This document shows positions 12,184 through 22,052 of a stretch of DNA of 64,000 nucleotides, piece after piece (position 1 is the stretch's first letter; every line of letters begins with the position of its first letter). The position numbers and the translations under genes were made by a program. The notes beneath the pieces were generated by a model. That model searched no databases. It worked only from the letters and a program-made list of their open reading frames with translations, and was not told the origin of the DNA. Source of the DNA: Pyrenophora tritici-repentis (Eukaryota > Ascomycota > Dothideomycetes > Pleosporales > Pleosporaceae); assembly GCF_003171515.1 (NCBI RefSeq), contig NC_089391.1, forward strand, positions 62,001 to 126,000. Reading direction: 5' to 3'.

Positions 12184-14291
12184 ACGTGTCCGTGCACCTC
12201 GTGCACGGATTCATCTCGTGCACGCTGAACACCAAACGCGCGTCTCAGCGTCATAACTTCAACGCGCTATAACTCAACAACCATGGCTCCAATTGATGAT
12301 GCGATTGCAGATTTAGAGTCGCAAGAACCCGGAGAAAAACTTGTATTAGCAGAGTTTGCGAGGAAATGGGGTGTCAGCCGCGCAACTCTATCGCGGAGGT
12401 GGAGGCGCGTGACAGGGCCTAGGAGTAATGGATACGCTCAGCAGCAAGCTATCAGCCCACAACAAGAGCTAGAGCTTGTGAGATATATCGAAACGCTCAC
12501 AGAGAGAGGCCTTCCTCCCACAAGAGAGATGATCAGGAATTTCTCATCAGAAGTAGCCCATCAGCAGCTCAGCGAGAGCTGGGTTACTCGCTTCATCAAC
12601 AGACACGAGATCCATCTCATCTCAAAGTGGACCAGCGCCATGGATCGTACGCGCCACCTGGCTGATTCTGAGTCAAAGTATAGACTCTACTTCGAGCTGC
12701 TGCATCGAAAGATCACCGAATACCACCTTGAGGCTCGAGATATATACAATATGGATGAGAAGGGCTTCTTGATTGGCTTGATAGGCAGAAGCAAGAGAAT
12801 ATTCAGCAGGCGTCAATGGGAGAAGAAGGAGGTTCGAGCATCTCTCCAGGATGGATCACGCGAGTTTCTGACAGTCCTGGCCTGCTGCTGCGCCGATGGG
12901 AGCTCGCTGCCCCCAAGCCTCATCTACGCATCTGCGAAAGGAGCTATACGATCAAGTTGGGTAGAGGATATCAAGGCAGGAGAACATGATATCTTTGTCT
13001 CATCATCTCCAACAGGCTGGTGAAACAATAACATTGGTCTAGCTTGGCTTGAGCAGGTGTTTGATCGCTGTACAAAGCAGCGATCAGGGAGATGGAGATT
13101 ACTCATCCTTGATGGCCATGGATCTCATGTCACGATGGAGTTTATCAAGTACTGCGATCGCCATAGGATTCTCCTCATGATTCTTCCTCCCCATTCGACT
13201 CACACGCTCCAGCCGCTCGATGTAGTGCTATTTAAGCCACTCTCTCAAGCCTACTCCAACGAGCTCACCAATCATCTCCATAAGGCTCAAGGCCTCGTCC
13301 CAATCAAGAAAGGAGAATTCTTCCCACTCTTCTGGAGCGCATGGATATCCTCCTTCACAGAGAACCTTATATTGAAGGCCTTCGAAGCTACTGGGATCTG
13401 GCCGATAGATGCTAACGTTATCCTTCGTAGATTTACCAGCACGCCAGAAGCTGAGAGAAGCTCATCGTCAGGGCTCTCTGATCATGACTGGAGAAAGCTC
13501 GATCGGTTAGTACGAGCTGCTATCAATGATAGCCATCAGTATGAGGCAAGAAAGCTGCGCTCGAGCGTTCACCATCTCTCTGTGCAGTATGAGCTTTTAC
13601 AGCATGAGAACGAGGGCTTAAAGGAGGCTCTTCAACATAAAAAGAAGCATAAGAAGAAGGGCAAAGCTCTTAACCTTCAACAGCGCCAGGAGTATCACGG
13701 TGGCGCAGTCCACTGGTCTCCTCGCAAGCTGCGTGAGGCTCGAGCTAGAGAAGCAGTACGGGAGCGAGATGAGATGGAGGAGAAACTCCAAAAAGCACGG
13801 GCCAAGAAGCAGCGCGAGGAGGCTCGACTGCAGCGTCAAGTTGAGCTCGAGGAGAGGCGTGTGGAGAGGCAGACACTCAAGGAGATGAGGGAGCTTGAGC
13901 GAGCTGAGAAAGCAGCTGAACGCGCGCGCAAAGTTGAAGCTCAACACCAGAAAAAATCTATCCAACAAGCTTAACAACGCAAGCGTAAAGCCTCACAAGT
14001 ACTCTCACCAAGTAACAAGCGTCAAAAACGCGCTAGCGCTGCTCACGCTGGTGTTCAAGCTGGAGATGAGCTATCTGCTATTCCAGCCAAAGTCACATCA
14101 CGTGGTCGCAACGTCAACCTCCCACAAAAATATAGATAGTACAAGTTGATCGCAAGCATCTGATTACTGCTATACTACGTTTTTATTAATATTGAGCTAT
14201 TATGTGGCGTTGTACAGCCTCATTTTTGAGATCGCTAAGATAGTGTTCGGCGTGCACGAGATGAATCCGTGCACGAGGTGCACGGACACGT
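12184..14291 (+). mobile_element. pogo/Fot1-like Tc1-mariner element (2108 bp)
   Basis: Ends are 49 bp inverted repeats (12184-12232 and 14243-14291) with one mismatch, beginning ACGTGTCCGTGCACC and containing the internal palindrome GTGCACGAGGTGCAC. It is flanked by TA on both sides (12182-12183 and 14292-14293), the Tc1/mariner target. One transposase gene fills it. The ends are intact, so it could be mobilised in trans although its own gene has two stops. Confidence 0.95.
12283..14139 (+). pseudogene. pogo/Fot1 transposase with two nonsense codons
   Basis: Start at 12283 (accATGGCT). The N-terminal helix-turn-helix and CENP-B-like DNA-binding regions come first (FARKWGVSRATLSRRW, WVTRFINRH). 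The DDE_1 catalytic core follows: Asp in IYNMDEKGF, Asp in LILDGHGSH and Asp in LQPLDVV, with 35 residues between the last two (DD35D). A TGA at 13021-13023 and a TAA at 13972-13974 lie in frame. Beyond the TAA the same frame continues to TAG at 14137-14139 and ends RGRNVNLPQKYR, which looks like a genuine Fot1-type C-terminus. The whole frame is 619 codons. Both stops could come from C-to-T changes. Confidence 0.9.
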
Positions 14292-14293
14292 TA

Positions 14294-14942
14294 GTTAACA
14301 CTAATGACCCCAACAGCCAATATCAGGGAGATCACCACGGGAAACGTTAAACGACCACCCCATAAGACCCGAACGGGGATAGTGCCGGCGATCCGTCGCA
14401 CCATCGTATTTGTATGGGAGCTACACCAAAACTGGATGTATTCGTAATTCTTGGCCACTGTATCGTATCTTTGTAAATATACGCTGTTTTGGGTTGTTTT
14501 GCGGGCCCAGGCATGGCAAAATGGGTTGTTTTGGCTACTCAAAGCATCGATTTCTGGGCCCTTTTGGCCATTTTTTAGATATTTCAACGGCTGTTACTAT
14601 CGAACATTGTGCTGCCGAACACCCAGCCACATTGACGCGCCGGGATCGGATACCTAAAGCTAACATCTAGCTCTATTAATTGCGTCGGTATCCTAACATG
14701 AGGCTGCTGATAGTTTGTTGCCGGCGACGGCGGCGGCAATCGCTGAGGTTGAGCCTGATAGCTCAGTCCCGTTGGCGCTGTTGATGGCCACGCCGGCGCT
14801 GGAACCCGTGTATAACCGCCAATATACGACCCATTGTATTGCTCGTAAGTCTGGTAATCGATTGACGGAGCGGGGTGAGGCTGGCGATAGCTGTGAAAAC
14901 TCTGCGACAGCGGTTGACGGCTCGATTAGGACGCTGGGATAG
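14294..14942 (-). other. coding-like Pro/Gln/Tyr-rich relic, minus strand
   Basis: On the minus strand between about 14935 and 14640, one frame gives a long Pro/Gln/Tyr-rich stretch (for example YEQYNGSYIGGYTRVP, LPPPSPATNYQQP). It looks like low-complexity coding sequence cut by the solo LTR at 14943. No domain was recognised. The part from 14294 to about 14640 holds nothing I can name. Confidence 0.25.
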
Positions 14943-15103
14943 TGTCAGCCTGGCACCTCAGTTCATCTGGTACACTGTGAACTGTATCTCACGTGACTCC
15001 TCGTCACCTGCTTACTCATCTCGGTTGTGTATATAATCGCTCTATGTAGCTCTCTCAATACAACAACCTTCTTCCTCTCTTCTGCCCTGTCCTACATCCG
15101 ACA
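14943..15103. repeat. solo LTR, family 2 (161 bp), 5 bp target duplication
   Basis: Starts TGTCAGCC and ends CATCCGACA, with TGTC/GACA inverted ends. GATAG at 14938-14942 is repeated exactly at 15104-15108. A TATATAAT motif near 15034, followed by CTCTCAATACAACAACC, resembles an LTR promoter and start region, suggesting plus-strand orientation. No internal region remains. Confidence 0.85.
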
Positions 15104-15924
15104 GATAGCTTGCAACGGGCGCTGTTGAAGCCTCCTGGAGCGAAAGTTAGCTGTGAAATCTCTGCAGGAAGCAATACTCATCTCCTCATCTTTACCCCCT
15201 CCCCCGCTCGCCATCGCCATCAAAGTTGTATACCTCAGCTATGGCGAGCGGAGGGGGGAGGAGCTTATATCGTACCCACGGGCTAGCTGCTGGCGCGAGG
15301 CAGGTAAAGCTGGCGACTGAAGACTAGGTAAAGGCAGCTATTGGCTAGATTGTTGGCCAGGTACAGGCCATTGCTGAGCCGGATACAGCGCCGTGGTTGC
15401 TGTCGTCGGCGTCGTGGAGGCTGGCTGTCTAGATTGAAACACGAAGACATTCTCCGCCGGTACTGATGACTCTGTCATCCGTGCAGGCAGCGTCGACGGC
15501 GGCGCCGCTGCTCTGTTGTTACTATCGAGACGCTCAAGTAGACTGGGGTCGCGGCGTCCGCCACGCTTGCCAGCGCCTCGCTGATGCCGGCGAGCTCGCT
15601 GTCGCCGCTGTGTTGACTCTAAAACCTGCAGCTCTAACGGGGCCATGGGACGCTCAGGTTCAGCAACACGCTCTCGAGTAACCCACCAATGTTGATGGAA
15701 ATCGGTGACCCGGAGGACGCCAGAGGTGCGCCAAAGCTCGGTGAGTTGATGCCAACAAGGCCTGTTTTGGGAGGTCGAATACCGGCCTTTGCAACGAGTG
15801 AACTGGTACGTATTGTCGGCGGTCTGTCTATCAAGTTGGGCGCGAGCGTACTTAAATTATTCAGCTGTCTAGGCCTTCGCGTAGCGGGTTATCTATCACA
15901 CAACGGCGTCAAAAATTAGACCTT
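15104..15924 (-). other. coding-like relic and hairpin, unknown
   Basis: Minus-strand ORFs at 15338-15646 (Arg-rich then Thr/Pro/Gln-rich) and 15634-15834 may belong to the same low-complexity gene as the stretch left of the solo LTR, since both are rich in Pro and Gln. The frames do not join cleanly. An inverted repeat lies at 15195-15261. No domain was recognised. Confidence 0.25.
15195..15261. repeat. inverted repeat (hairpin) with C-rich arms
   Basis: CCCCCGCTCGCCAT at 15201-15214 pairs with ATGGCGAGCGGAGGGG starting at 15241, leaving a loop of about 26 bp. The arms are strongly strand-asymmetric (C-rich against G-rich). Function unknown. Confidence 0.5.
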
Positions 15925-16310
15925 AACAGTCAGAACGCGTCTTGCTGTTAGCTTGCTCATCGGACAACTCAATATAGCTAACATGCTCTTCGTAGAAAGA
16001 GTAGAGGCGATAAAATAGACTCCGTATGTCAGCTCAACTGCCGCCGAGCCAGTCCTTCAGCACGCGGTGAGCGCTCTCAGCTCTGCTCGTCGCCATGAGC
16101 CCAAAATATAGGTATTCGTCAACCCAATACTTCACCAGCTTCTCCTTGTGGTTATTAAGCCCGTACTACTTTAAGTAAGCGGTTGCCCGGCTCGACTCGC
16201 GCTCACAGGTAGCCAGGCGGGTGTGGTAGTCAGCTTCAGTTATCGACTTCATCAGCGACGAGTACGGTCTCATAAACTCAACCGTGGCGTCGTTATCAAC
16301 CCATTAACAC
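15925..16310 (-). pseudogene. MULE (Mutator-like) transposase relic
   Basis: The minus-strand translation reads HKEKLVKYWVDEYLYFG, then ATSRAESAHRVLKDWLGG, then LFYRLYSFYEEHVSYIE. This matches the pattern of fungal MULE transposases (KEKFVKCWVD..HFG..TATSRVEGAH..LK..L). A TAG stands just before YGLNNHKEKL and a TGA after LGGS. Upstream sequence has further stops. No terminal repeats were found, so only a decayed core fragment remains. Confidence 0.6.
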
Positions 16311-16450
16311 CATCAAGATGGCGGCCAAACTCAACTGTCAGCCCATCTAAGCACCCAAAGCTCCGATTTCAGACCTAACTTGTAACCGCTTGCACCGGTG
16401 CTATGGTCGCCATCAGTCCTAGAAGACTTTAGCGCAAGGAAACGTTGTAT

Positions 16451-16584
<134 letters not shown>

Positions 16585-16701
16585 ACGCATGTTACGGAAG
16601 CTCACCTTGCGGAAACACACCTAGACCTGTACAGCAACAACAACCCCAGCGACATCGCAGCCCTCAGTCCCTCTACAGGCAGGCACAAAGACATCACCAA
16701 C

Positions 16702-17923
16702 ATGGACCCCGGCGACCAGAGCCCTTATCGCAACTCCGAGGGTGCCGGCCGCAACGACCCCCTCCTAGGGCGTACGACTAGTGGCGCGATCGAAGCGCAC
16801 GACGATGACATGGTCATGGTAGGCGCGGACGGGCTGCAGCTGTTCGAGACAGAAACGGGCATGGAAGCGGCGGATCCTGCAACCGCAAGAACAACTGCCA
16901 TGGCTGAAACTGTGCCTGCCAATCACCTCCAACCATTGCGAAACGCTGTCTATATATCTAAACCTTGATGAGCCCGAGGCTGAAGTGTACTTGTTCAAAG
17001 AGATCTTTATACCAGGATACCGTACCCGGGCCCATCTGCAGACTCTTGAGCAACTGGTCGCCGAAGTCCTTGCTTTCCATGCAGCATGTGGATATGTCTT
17101 GACAGCGACATCCACGAAGGCAGATATGCGGGCAGTAATTATGGGTCAAAACAAGATAGTTGAGAGTGCCCGCTTGATAGCTTGGATACACCACAATGTC
17201 GTGCACCGGCATCAAGCTCGCATGCTCACAGCATCGACTGATCTCCGCCGCTCGCTGCCTGAGCTGCAAGCCGTAACGACAGCAGCTTGTCAGATTCTGC
17301 GCGGTTGCGAGATCCAGCAACATTCCGAGAAGACCAGTTATAACCATAGCCTTCACAGCGATGACCCATCCGACATGATAGAGATTGTTTCTATGACTCG
17401 CAAGGGGGGAAACGAGGACGGCGGCGCCGGCACTGTGCAGATGCGCTGGACTGGAGAACCGTCTGCCACAGGCGCTCCGTCTTACAAAGTCTACCCCATC
17501 GACAACCAGCTCCACCACGCCCTTCTCGTCGTGAACTTTGGAGATCTTGCCATTGACGTCACTATTGAGAAGACCCTGGAGCAAACCTTCATGCAGCGTC
17601 TACCAGATCTACTTGCAACATTATCACCCAGCAGCCGCGTCTCAGCCGTCGTCATACAGTCTCTCTATCAAGCCATTGTCTTGCATCATGAAGCTTCGCA
17701 AAAGCACAGCTACCGCGGCTCCGCCCAAGACTATACCAACGAGGTAGCCTGTTATATGTTGAACGAGTGGATTGAGAGGTACCAGCACTATCAAAAGGAC
17801 GCTGATATGGCTGAGCATGTCGTCTTCTTGGATGCCGTCTTTAAGCTTGCGGCTCAAATTGAAATTAATTTCAGGTACGAAGGACAAATCCATGTACTCG
17901 AAGCCCGCGGAAGACGTGGTTGA
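16702..17923 (+). pseudogene. hypothetical protein, frame-broken
   Basis: An ORF opens at 16702 (aacATGGACCCC) and stops at 16968. The next frame is open from before 16950 and runs to a TGA at 17921-17923, with protein-like sequence (LSIYLNLDEPEAEVYLFKE). The two most likely form one protein of about 400 residues broken by a one-base indel near 16945. I recognise no domain. Its 3' end is also unclear: an intron-like acceptor TTTCAG near 17873 precedes another open frame to about 18098. The microsatellite lies just upstream. Confidence 0.4.
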
Positions 17924-18194
17924 GGGTGGTGAAGATGGCAAGGGAATGGATTTGTCTGGAGTCTTAAGCCTAGTACTGTCGTCAGCCGGCTCGGGAAGGG
18001 GCATCGATCTGACTCCATCCACGCAACGGAACAGCTCTTGTTTGACACGTTGCATCCCCGTGAAATTTTATTATCTGCACATAGTTACAGGAGGATAGTA
18101 TGCCAAAACCTGTCTATTTGCGAGCTGTTTATAGTCTTCTACGTAGCTGGTAGCCGAATCATTAATAAATGATCCGCTCGATATACTAGTGAAT

Positions 18195-18402
18195 TATTGG
18201 AACAAGGTCCCTCTAGTAGTATGACTACTATGGATAACCGAGTGGGAGGAGGGACAAGGCGGGGTGGCTGCAACGTATTGTATTGACTATTGTCTCGAGT
18301 GTCACAGTCTGACTCCATTGTTGTGGGTGCTATTGCCACACCAGCATATCATGTGACTCCCAAGCACCTTCTACCCTGGACTGAACTCAGGTATTCTCAA
18401 CA
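18195..18402 (-). repeat. solo LTR, family 3, copy A
   Basis: Starts TATTGGAACAAGG and ends TATTCTCAACA, matching the copies at 55652-55876 and 60778-61003, with an internal deletion of about 16 bp. In the TG..start orientation it lies on the minus strand. No clean 5 bp target duplication is visible here. Confidence 0.75.
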
Positions 18403-18731
18403 ATAACTAGTTATCTACTTAGAAGCAAGATATTGAGATCAATGAGCAAGAAGCTCAGTCCTCGAGAAGCCAGGCCCAATCGCAAAAGACAAGGAGATCA
18501 AGCAGAACGCAAAAGAAAATACGCAAAAAGACAGGAAGATCATTCCTTCCGCAAAATAACAACAACGCCTACCTGCTCATGCTGAGAAGCCTGACCGATC
18601 ACGTTGCCGGGCAAGACCGCCTCGTCAACCCTCCTCTTGAACGTGGACGCATGTTCCTGCAAAACTTCCACGATAGCACAATCCCGCTGAACTACAGACA
18701 TTAATGACCAGTTGAAGACTATGCGCGGAAT
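18403..18731. other. intergenic, a short basic ORF only
   Basis: A plus-strand ORF of about 47 codons beginning at 18442 is rich in Lys and Arg. It has no recognised motif and is probably not a gene. Confidence 0.4.
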
Positions 18732-19727
18732 CTAAATAGCGCTCGTGCGACCTCTGCATGCCCAGCCAGACTGGTTCTGCGGCAGCAACTGATGGATGAT
18801 CTGCATGTGGGACATACCCACTAACGTCGATGCAGGGAGAGAGGAATCAAGGACAGGGAGGCCAAAGCAGTCGCCTTTACCCAAATGATGAGCCTTGTCA
18901 ACCACAAAGCCAGCTGCATTGGCTGCCTCAGAAGCTTGCTGAGCGGCTATCGACCAAAACCTAGTGGGGGACAGTTGCATAGCGAAGAAGACTTCGTTGA
19001 GCGGCCGATCAATGCCTCGAGGAACAGGCACGGTTGGGCCGTCCATGTAGCGCATAACGAGCAACGAGCCTGGTGCTTCTGTATAGGGCAAAGTCCTGAA
19101 TTGCACAGGGACGGCGGACTCAGCGGGTGAAGGCGCGAAGTTGGCGAAGCGGGCGGACATCAACACAATGAGGCGTCCATCAGGTTTGAGCAGCTTGTGC
19201 AAGTTGCGGAGGATGCCAAGACGCTGATCGGGCGGGATGGTATTGAGGAGGTGTAAGGCGAATATGCAGTCGAAGGACGGAGGAGCCTGAGGCACTTGAG
19301 CGATGCGGTCGCGCAGCGCATCGTCGGTAACGTTGGCATTCATAAGGTGAACTTGTTGCTGGCTTGTCCCGAGATGATACACCGTGAGACCTGCGTTGCT
19401 GAGCTGCCAGGGAATGTCGAGGTCGGGCAGGCCTTGTACGGCATCGACAGCGAGGCAAAATCCATCACCAACAGCCTGCTTGGCAGCCGCGATGAGTCGA
19501 CCTGAGCCAGCAACCACCTCGAGGACGCTCTGCCCTTGTTGAAGGGAGACTAGCTGAAGTGCACGTTGTACGTCAGGATGATGGGCGGAGCTCATGTAGT
19601 CGAATACACCAACCATGGGTTGGTAGGCGTTCGTGATCTCGCTGAGGGTGCCGTAATAGACCGTGATGAAGTTGAGGTCGGTTATGGATAGTAGAATTGA
19701 GTGTGGATGAAGTGATTGAAGGCTCAT
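18732..19727 (-). CDS. class I SAM-dependent methyltransferase
   Basis: An uninterrupted 331-codon ORF on the minus strand. The SAM-binding motif I is VLEVVAGSGR (about residues 68-77). A typical post-I region follows (FDCIFALHLLNTIP and LHKLLKPDGRLIVLM, about residues 150-190). The C-terminal half has no domain I can name, so the substrate is unknown. The conserved Gly-x-Gly-x-Gly of motif I is reduced to VAGSG, a tolerated variant. The start could instead be the Met at residue 38 (MVGVFDYM). It is one of few host genes here with no lesion. Confidence 0.75.
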   Translation of the reverse strand: MSLQSLHPHSILLSITDLNFITVYYGTLSEITNAYQPMVGVFDYMSSAHHPDVQRALQLVSLQQGQSVLEVVAGSGRLIAAAKQAVGDGFCLAVDAVQGLPDLDIPWQLSNAGLTVYHLGTSQQQVHLMNANVTDDALRDRIAQVPQAPPSFDCIFALHLLNTIPPDQRLGILRNLHKLLKPDGRLIVLMSARFANFAPSPAESAVPVQFRTLPYTEAPGSLLVMRYMDGPTVPVPRGIDRPLNEVFFAMQLSPTRFWSIAAQQASEAANAAGFVVDKAHHLGKGDCFGLPVLDSSLPASTLVGMSHMQIIHQLLPQNQSGWACRGRTSAI

Positions 19728-20641
19728 TTGATGATTGCAGTGATGGTGATTGAGGAATTGAGACTAAAATTAGAAGAGAAGGACAAGAGAAGCGAGGCAA
19801 GATCAGACACCCATTGTGAGGGCCGCAATCAAGGAAAGGCGGTCGACACGGGTGAAGCGGTCAAACGCTCAATGTCCTCTCACCCAGAGACTAGCAACAT
19901 ACGATTCGCTGCTGCCTGGTGGTTTGGTCGAATCTCCTGACGCAGCTAGTTACCTAAGAACCACAACGCTAGGAGCAGATTTCTAAGCAAAAATCACTTC
20001 ACCAGCCACTCAGAGCGGAGCAATCTGGTCAAATGAGCCTGAACCTGCTCACTCCAAATGCGCCAACCCCGATCCAAGACTACGATGAAAATTGGTGAAA
20101 AGCTAATTAATTAGCTGAAATCTGGACACAGATCGCACTGTACAGATCAATCGAGGGAGAATCAATCCAAAAACAGGCTAGTTGTCTGTGGAAACCAGTC
20201 TGAGGGGTGTGTTGTGGAACAGGACGTTTGGGATCACGTGCGTATCGCCGGATCACGTACCAAAGGTCGGGCCAAGTTAAGGGAATGGCCGAAGCAAAGC
20301 AATTAAGCTTATTTAAAAGTATACATTCTAATCAAACGATCTTTTGTTGTAATTAATGCAGTAAATCAAAGTGTAACCGTGCGAGGAAGTAATCGGAGTA
20401 TATTGTCTTGTGTATTCTGTGCTGTTCCTTGTGCTGACCTCTTATAAGGCAGCAGCAGGGACTGTTTTCATGACGTATCTATGATGCAGCTGAGGTAAGA
20501 GATGCTGGTTAACGTGACAAAGCAGCACCAGGCGACCGCCACGTGGTACACATGATTCGCTTCTCCTCATAACCGCCACACTATTTGTGAGGAACACTTG
20601 ACCACTCGACCAACACAGCACCAGAGACCACCACTTTCAAG
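19728..20641. promoter_or_regulatory. intergenic region between divergent genes, with E-box-like sites
   Basis: The region separates the minus-strand methyltransferase from the plus-strand Ifi-6-16-like gene, so it probably holds both promoters. CACGTG palindromes occur near 20235 and 20541. A block at 20495-20583 recurs at 31801-31890. Confidence 0.45.
20495..20583. repeat. upstream block shared with 31801-31890
   Basis: GTAAGAGATGCTGG, AAGCAGCACCAG and CTTCTCCTCATAACCGCCACA occur in the same order and spacing at 31801-31890. Most differences are transitions. It ends about 60 bp before the start codon of the next gene, a promoter position. Confidence 0.7.
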
Positions 20642-21662
20642 ATGGGTGCCAAAATGACCAAAGAAGACGGGCTAAGTACAGCATCAATCCAGAGGATGTA
20701 CGCAGCTCGAGCTATCGCGGCAAAGAGGGCATACGAGCACAAATTCAGAATGCCAAGTCCAAAGAGCGACCACCCGGCACCCCCCCAAACAGATGATAAG
20801 GACCTAAAGGATAAAGAAGACTCCACTGTCGAAGCAGACGAGAAGGCAATAAGCGATAGCTCTTCTACGTCGCCCAACGCCCCCCCAGAGACCGAACGCC
20901 CCACAAGACCCAACACATCTCTGGCAAGCAGAACCGTTGCAGAGGCCATCCGAAACACCGCAGGTACCCCCATCACTATGAAAGTCGCCCTCGCAAGCTA
21001 CCACCTCGCAAACGCCATCCGTGCCTTCGGTCGAAAAGCCAGTTGCGCATTCGACAGAGCCATCGAAGCTCTGCGCCAGATCGACATCATCGACGTCGCA
21101 AAGGCAGCCACCAAATGGATGAAAGAGCATCCTTGGGAGACGGCCGCGATTCTCGTTCCGCTCATCCTCCTCGCCTGCACTCCGGCATTCCTGAGCATCG
21201 CTGGTTTCACGGCTGGTGGTATTGCTGCTGGTCTGTAGATACAATCAAAAGATAGGGGCTTTAAGTGCTAATGAGTGAGCAGGAAGCATTGCAGCAGGCG
21301 TCCATGCAGGCATCGGAAGTGTTGCAGCCGGTTCGACATTCGCAATCCTCACGAGCGCTGCGATGGGCGGGTATGGTGTGCCGATCGTATTTGGTGGCGT
21401 CTGGGCTATAAGCACTGCGGTCATGGGCGGAATCGCGGTTTGGAAGAGATGGCGAGGTGGAGGTAGCGGTGGCGGTAGCGGTGGCAGACTTCTCATCGGG
21501 GGACACAACGGCGGTGGCGGAGGTGGTGGTGGCAGCGATTCTGACGATGACTCGATCCCAGTCAAGAACGGCAACCCGAGTGGAGGTGGTGGTGACTGCG
21601 GCGAGACTGCTGCTGTTTACAAGCACGCAGCAGTCAAAAAGGAACTGATCAAACAAGACTGA
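20642..21662 (+). CDS. Ifi-6-16 (IFI6/IFI27)-like membrane protein
   Basis: Two exons: 20642-21230 and 21283-21662, giving 322 residues. The 52 bp intron starts GTCTGT, has a GCTAATG branch-like site and ends GCAG. Splicing joins GGIAAG to SIAAGVHAGIG, the Gly/Ala-rich helical signature of the Ifi-6-16 family; without splicing the frame stops at once. The N-terminal 110 residues are charged and Ser/Pro-rich. About residues 165-250 are hydrophobic and probably span a membrane. Then come Gly-rich linkers and an acidic segment. In animals this family acts in mitochondrial or ER membranes; the fungal role is not known. Confidence 0.7.
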
Positions 21663-21800
21663 GAGGGGTTCCATGAGACCAGTATGTAAACGACTTGGGC
21701 TACGGAAGAAAAATGTGAGCAAAGCTCGTAAGCGGAACACCCTAACTCGTCACCTCCTCTATGTAGAGAATATGTATCTCTGCAAGCCCTACGAGCGTAC
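21663..21800. other. intergenic, 3' of the Ifi-6-16-like gene
   Basis: Probably the 3' untranslated region of the upstream gene. The LINE tail begins immediately after. Confidence 0.4.
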
Positions 21801-21802
21801 AT

Positions 21803-21823
21803 ATTATTATTATTATTATTATT
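21803..21823 (-). repeat. (TAA)n LINE 3' tail
   Basis: Seven ATT units on the plus strand (TAA-type on the LINE strand) at the expected 3' terminus of the element. Confidence 0.75.
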
Positions 21824-22052
21824 CCATTTAAGTCCTTTTTCAGTCAGAGACTATGTAGGACTGGGCCGGAGGCCGTTCTATCTGGTTTTGTTTATCGTAC
21901 ATTTTGGGTGTTTGTTTGGCTATGGCAGTTTAGGCTTGCTTCTAGCTAGACTCGATGTCTAGCTGGTGCCTGGTGCTAAAGAGCAGTTTGGTGAATAGAA
22001 AGAGATGTATCAGCGGGCTCTTATGGCAAAGGAGAAGGCAGTGTTTTTAGTT

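Noticed and set aside
13618..13977. minus-strand ORF rich in Leu and Phe
   Set aside because: It is the shadow of the charged coiled-coil tail of the pogo transposase.
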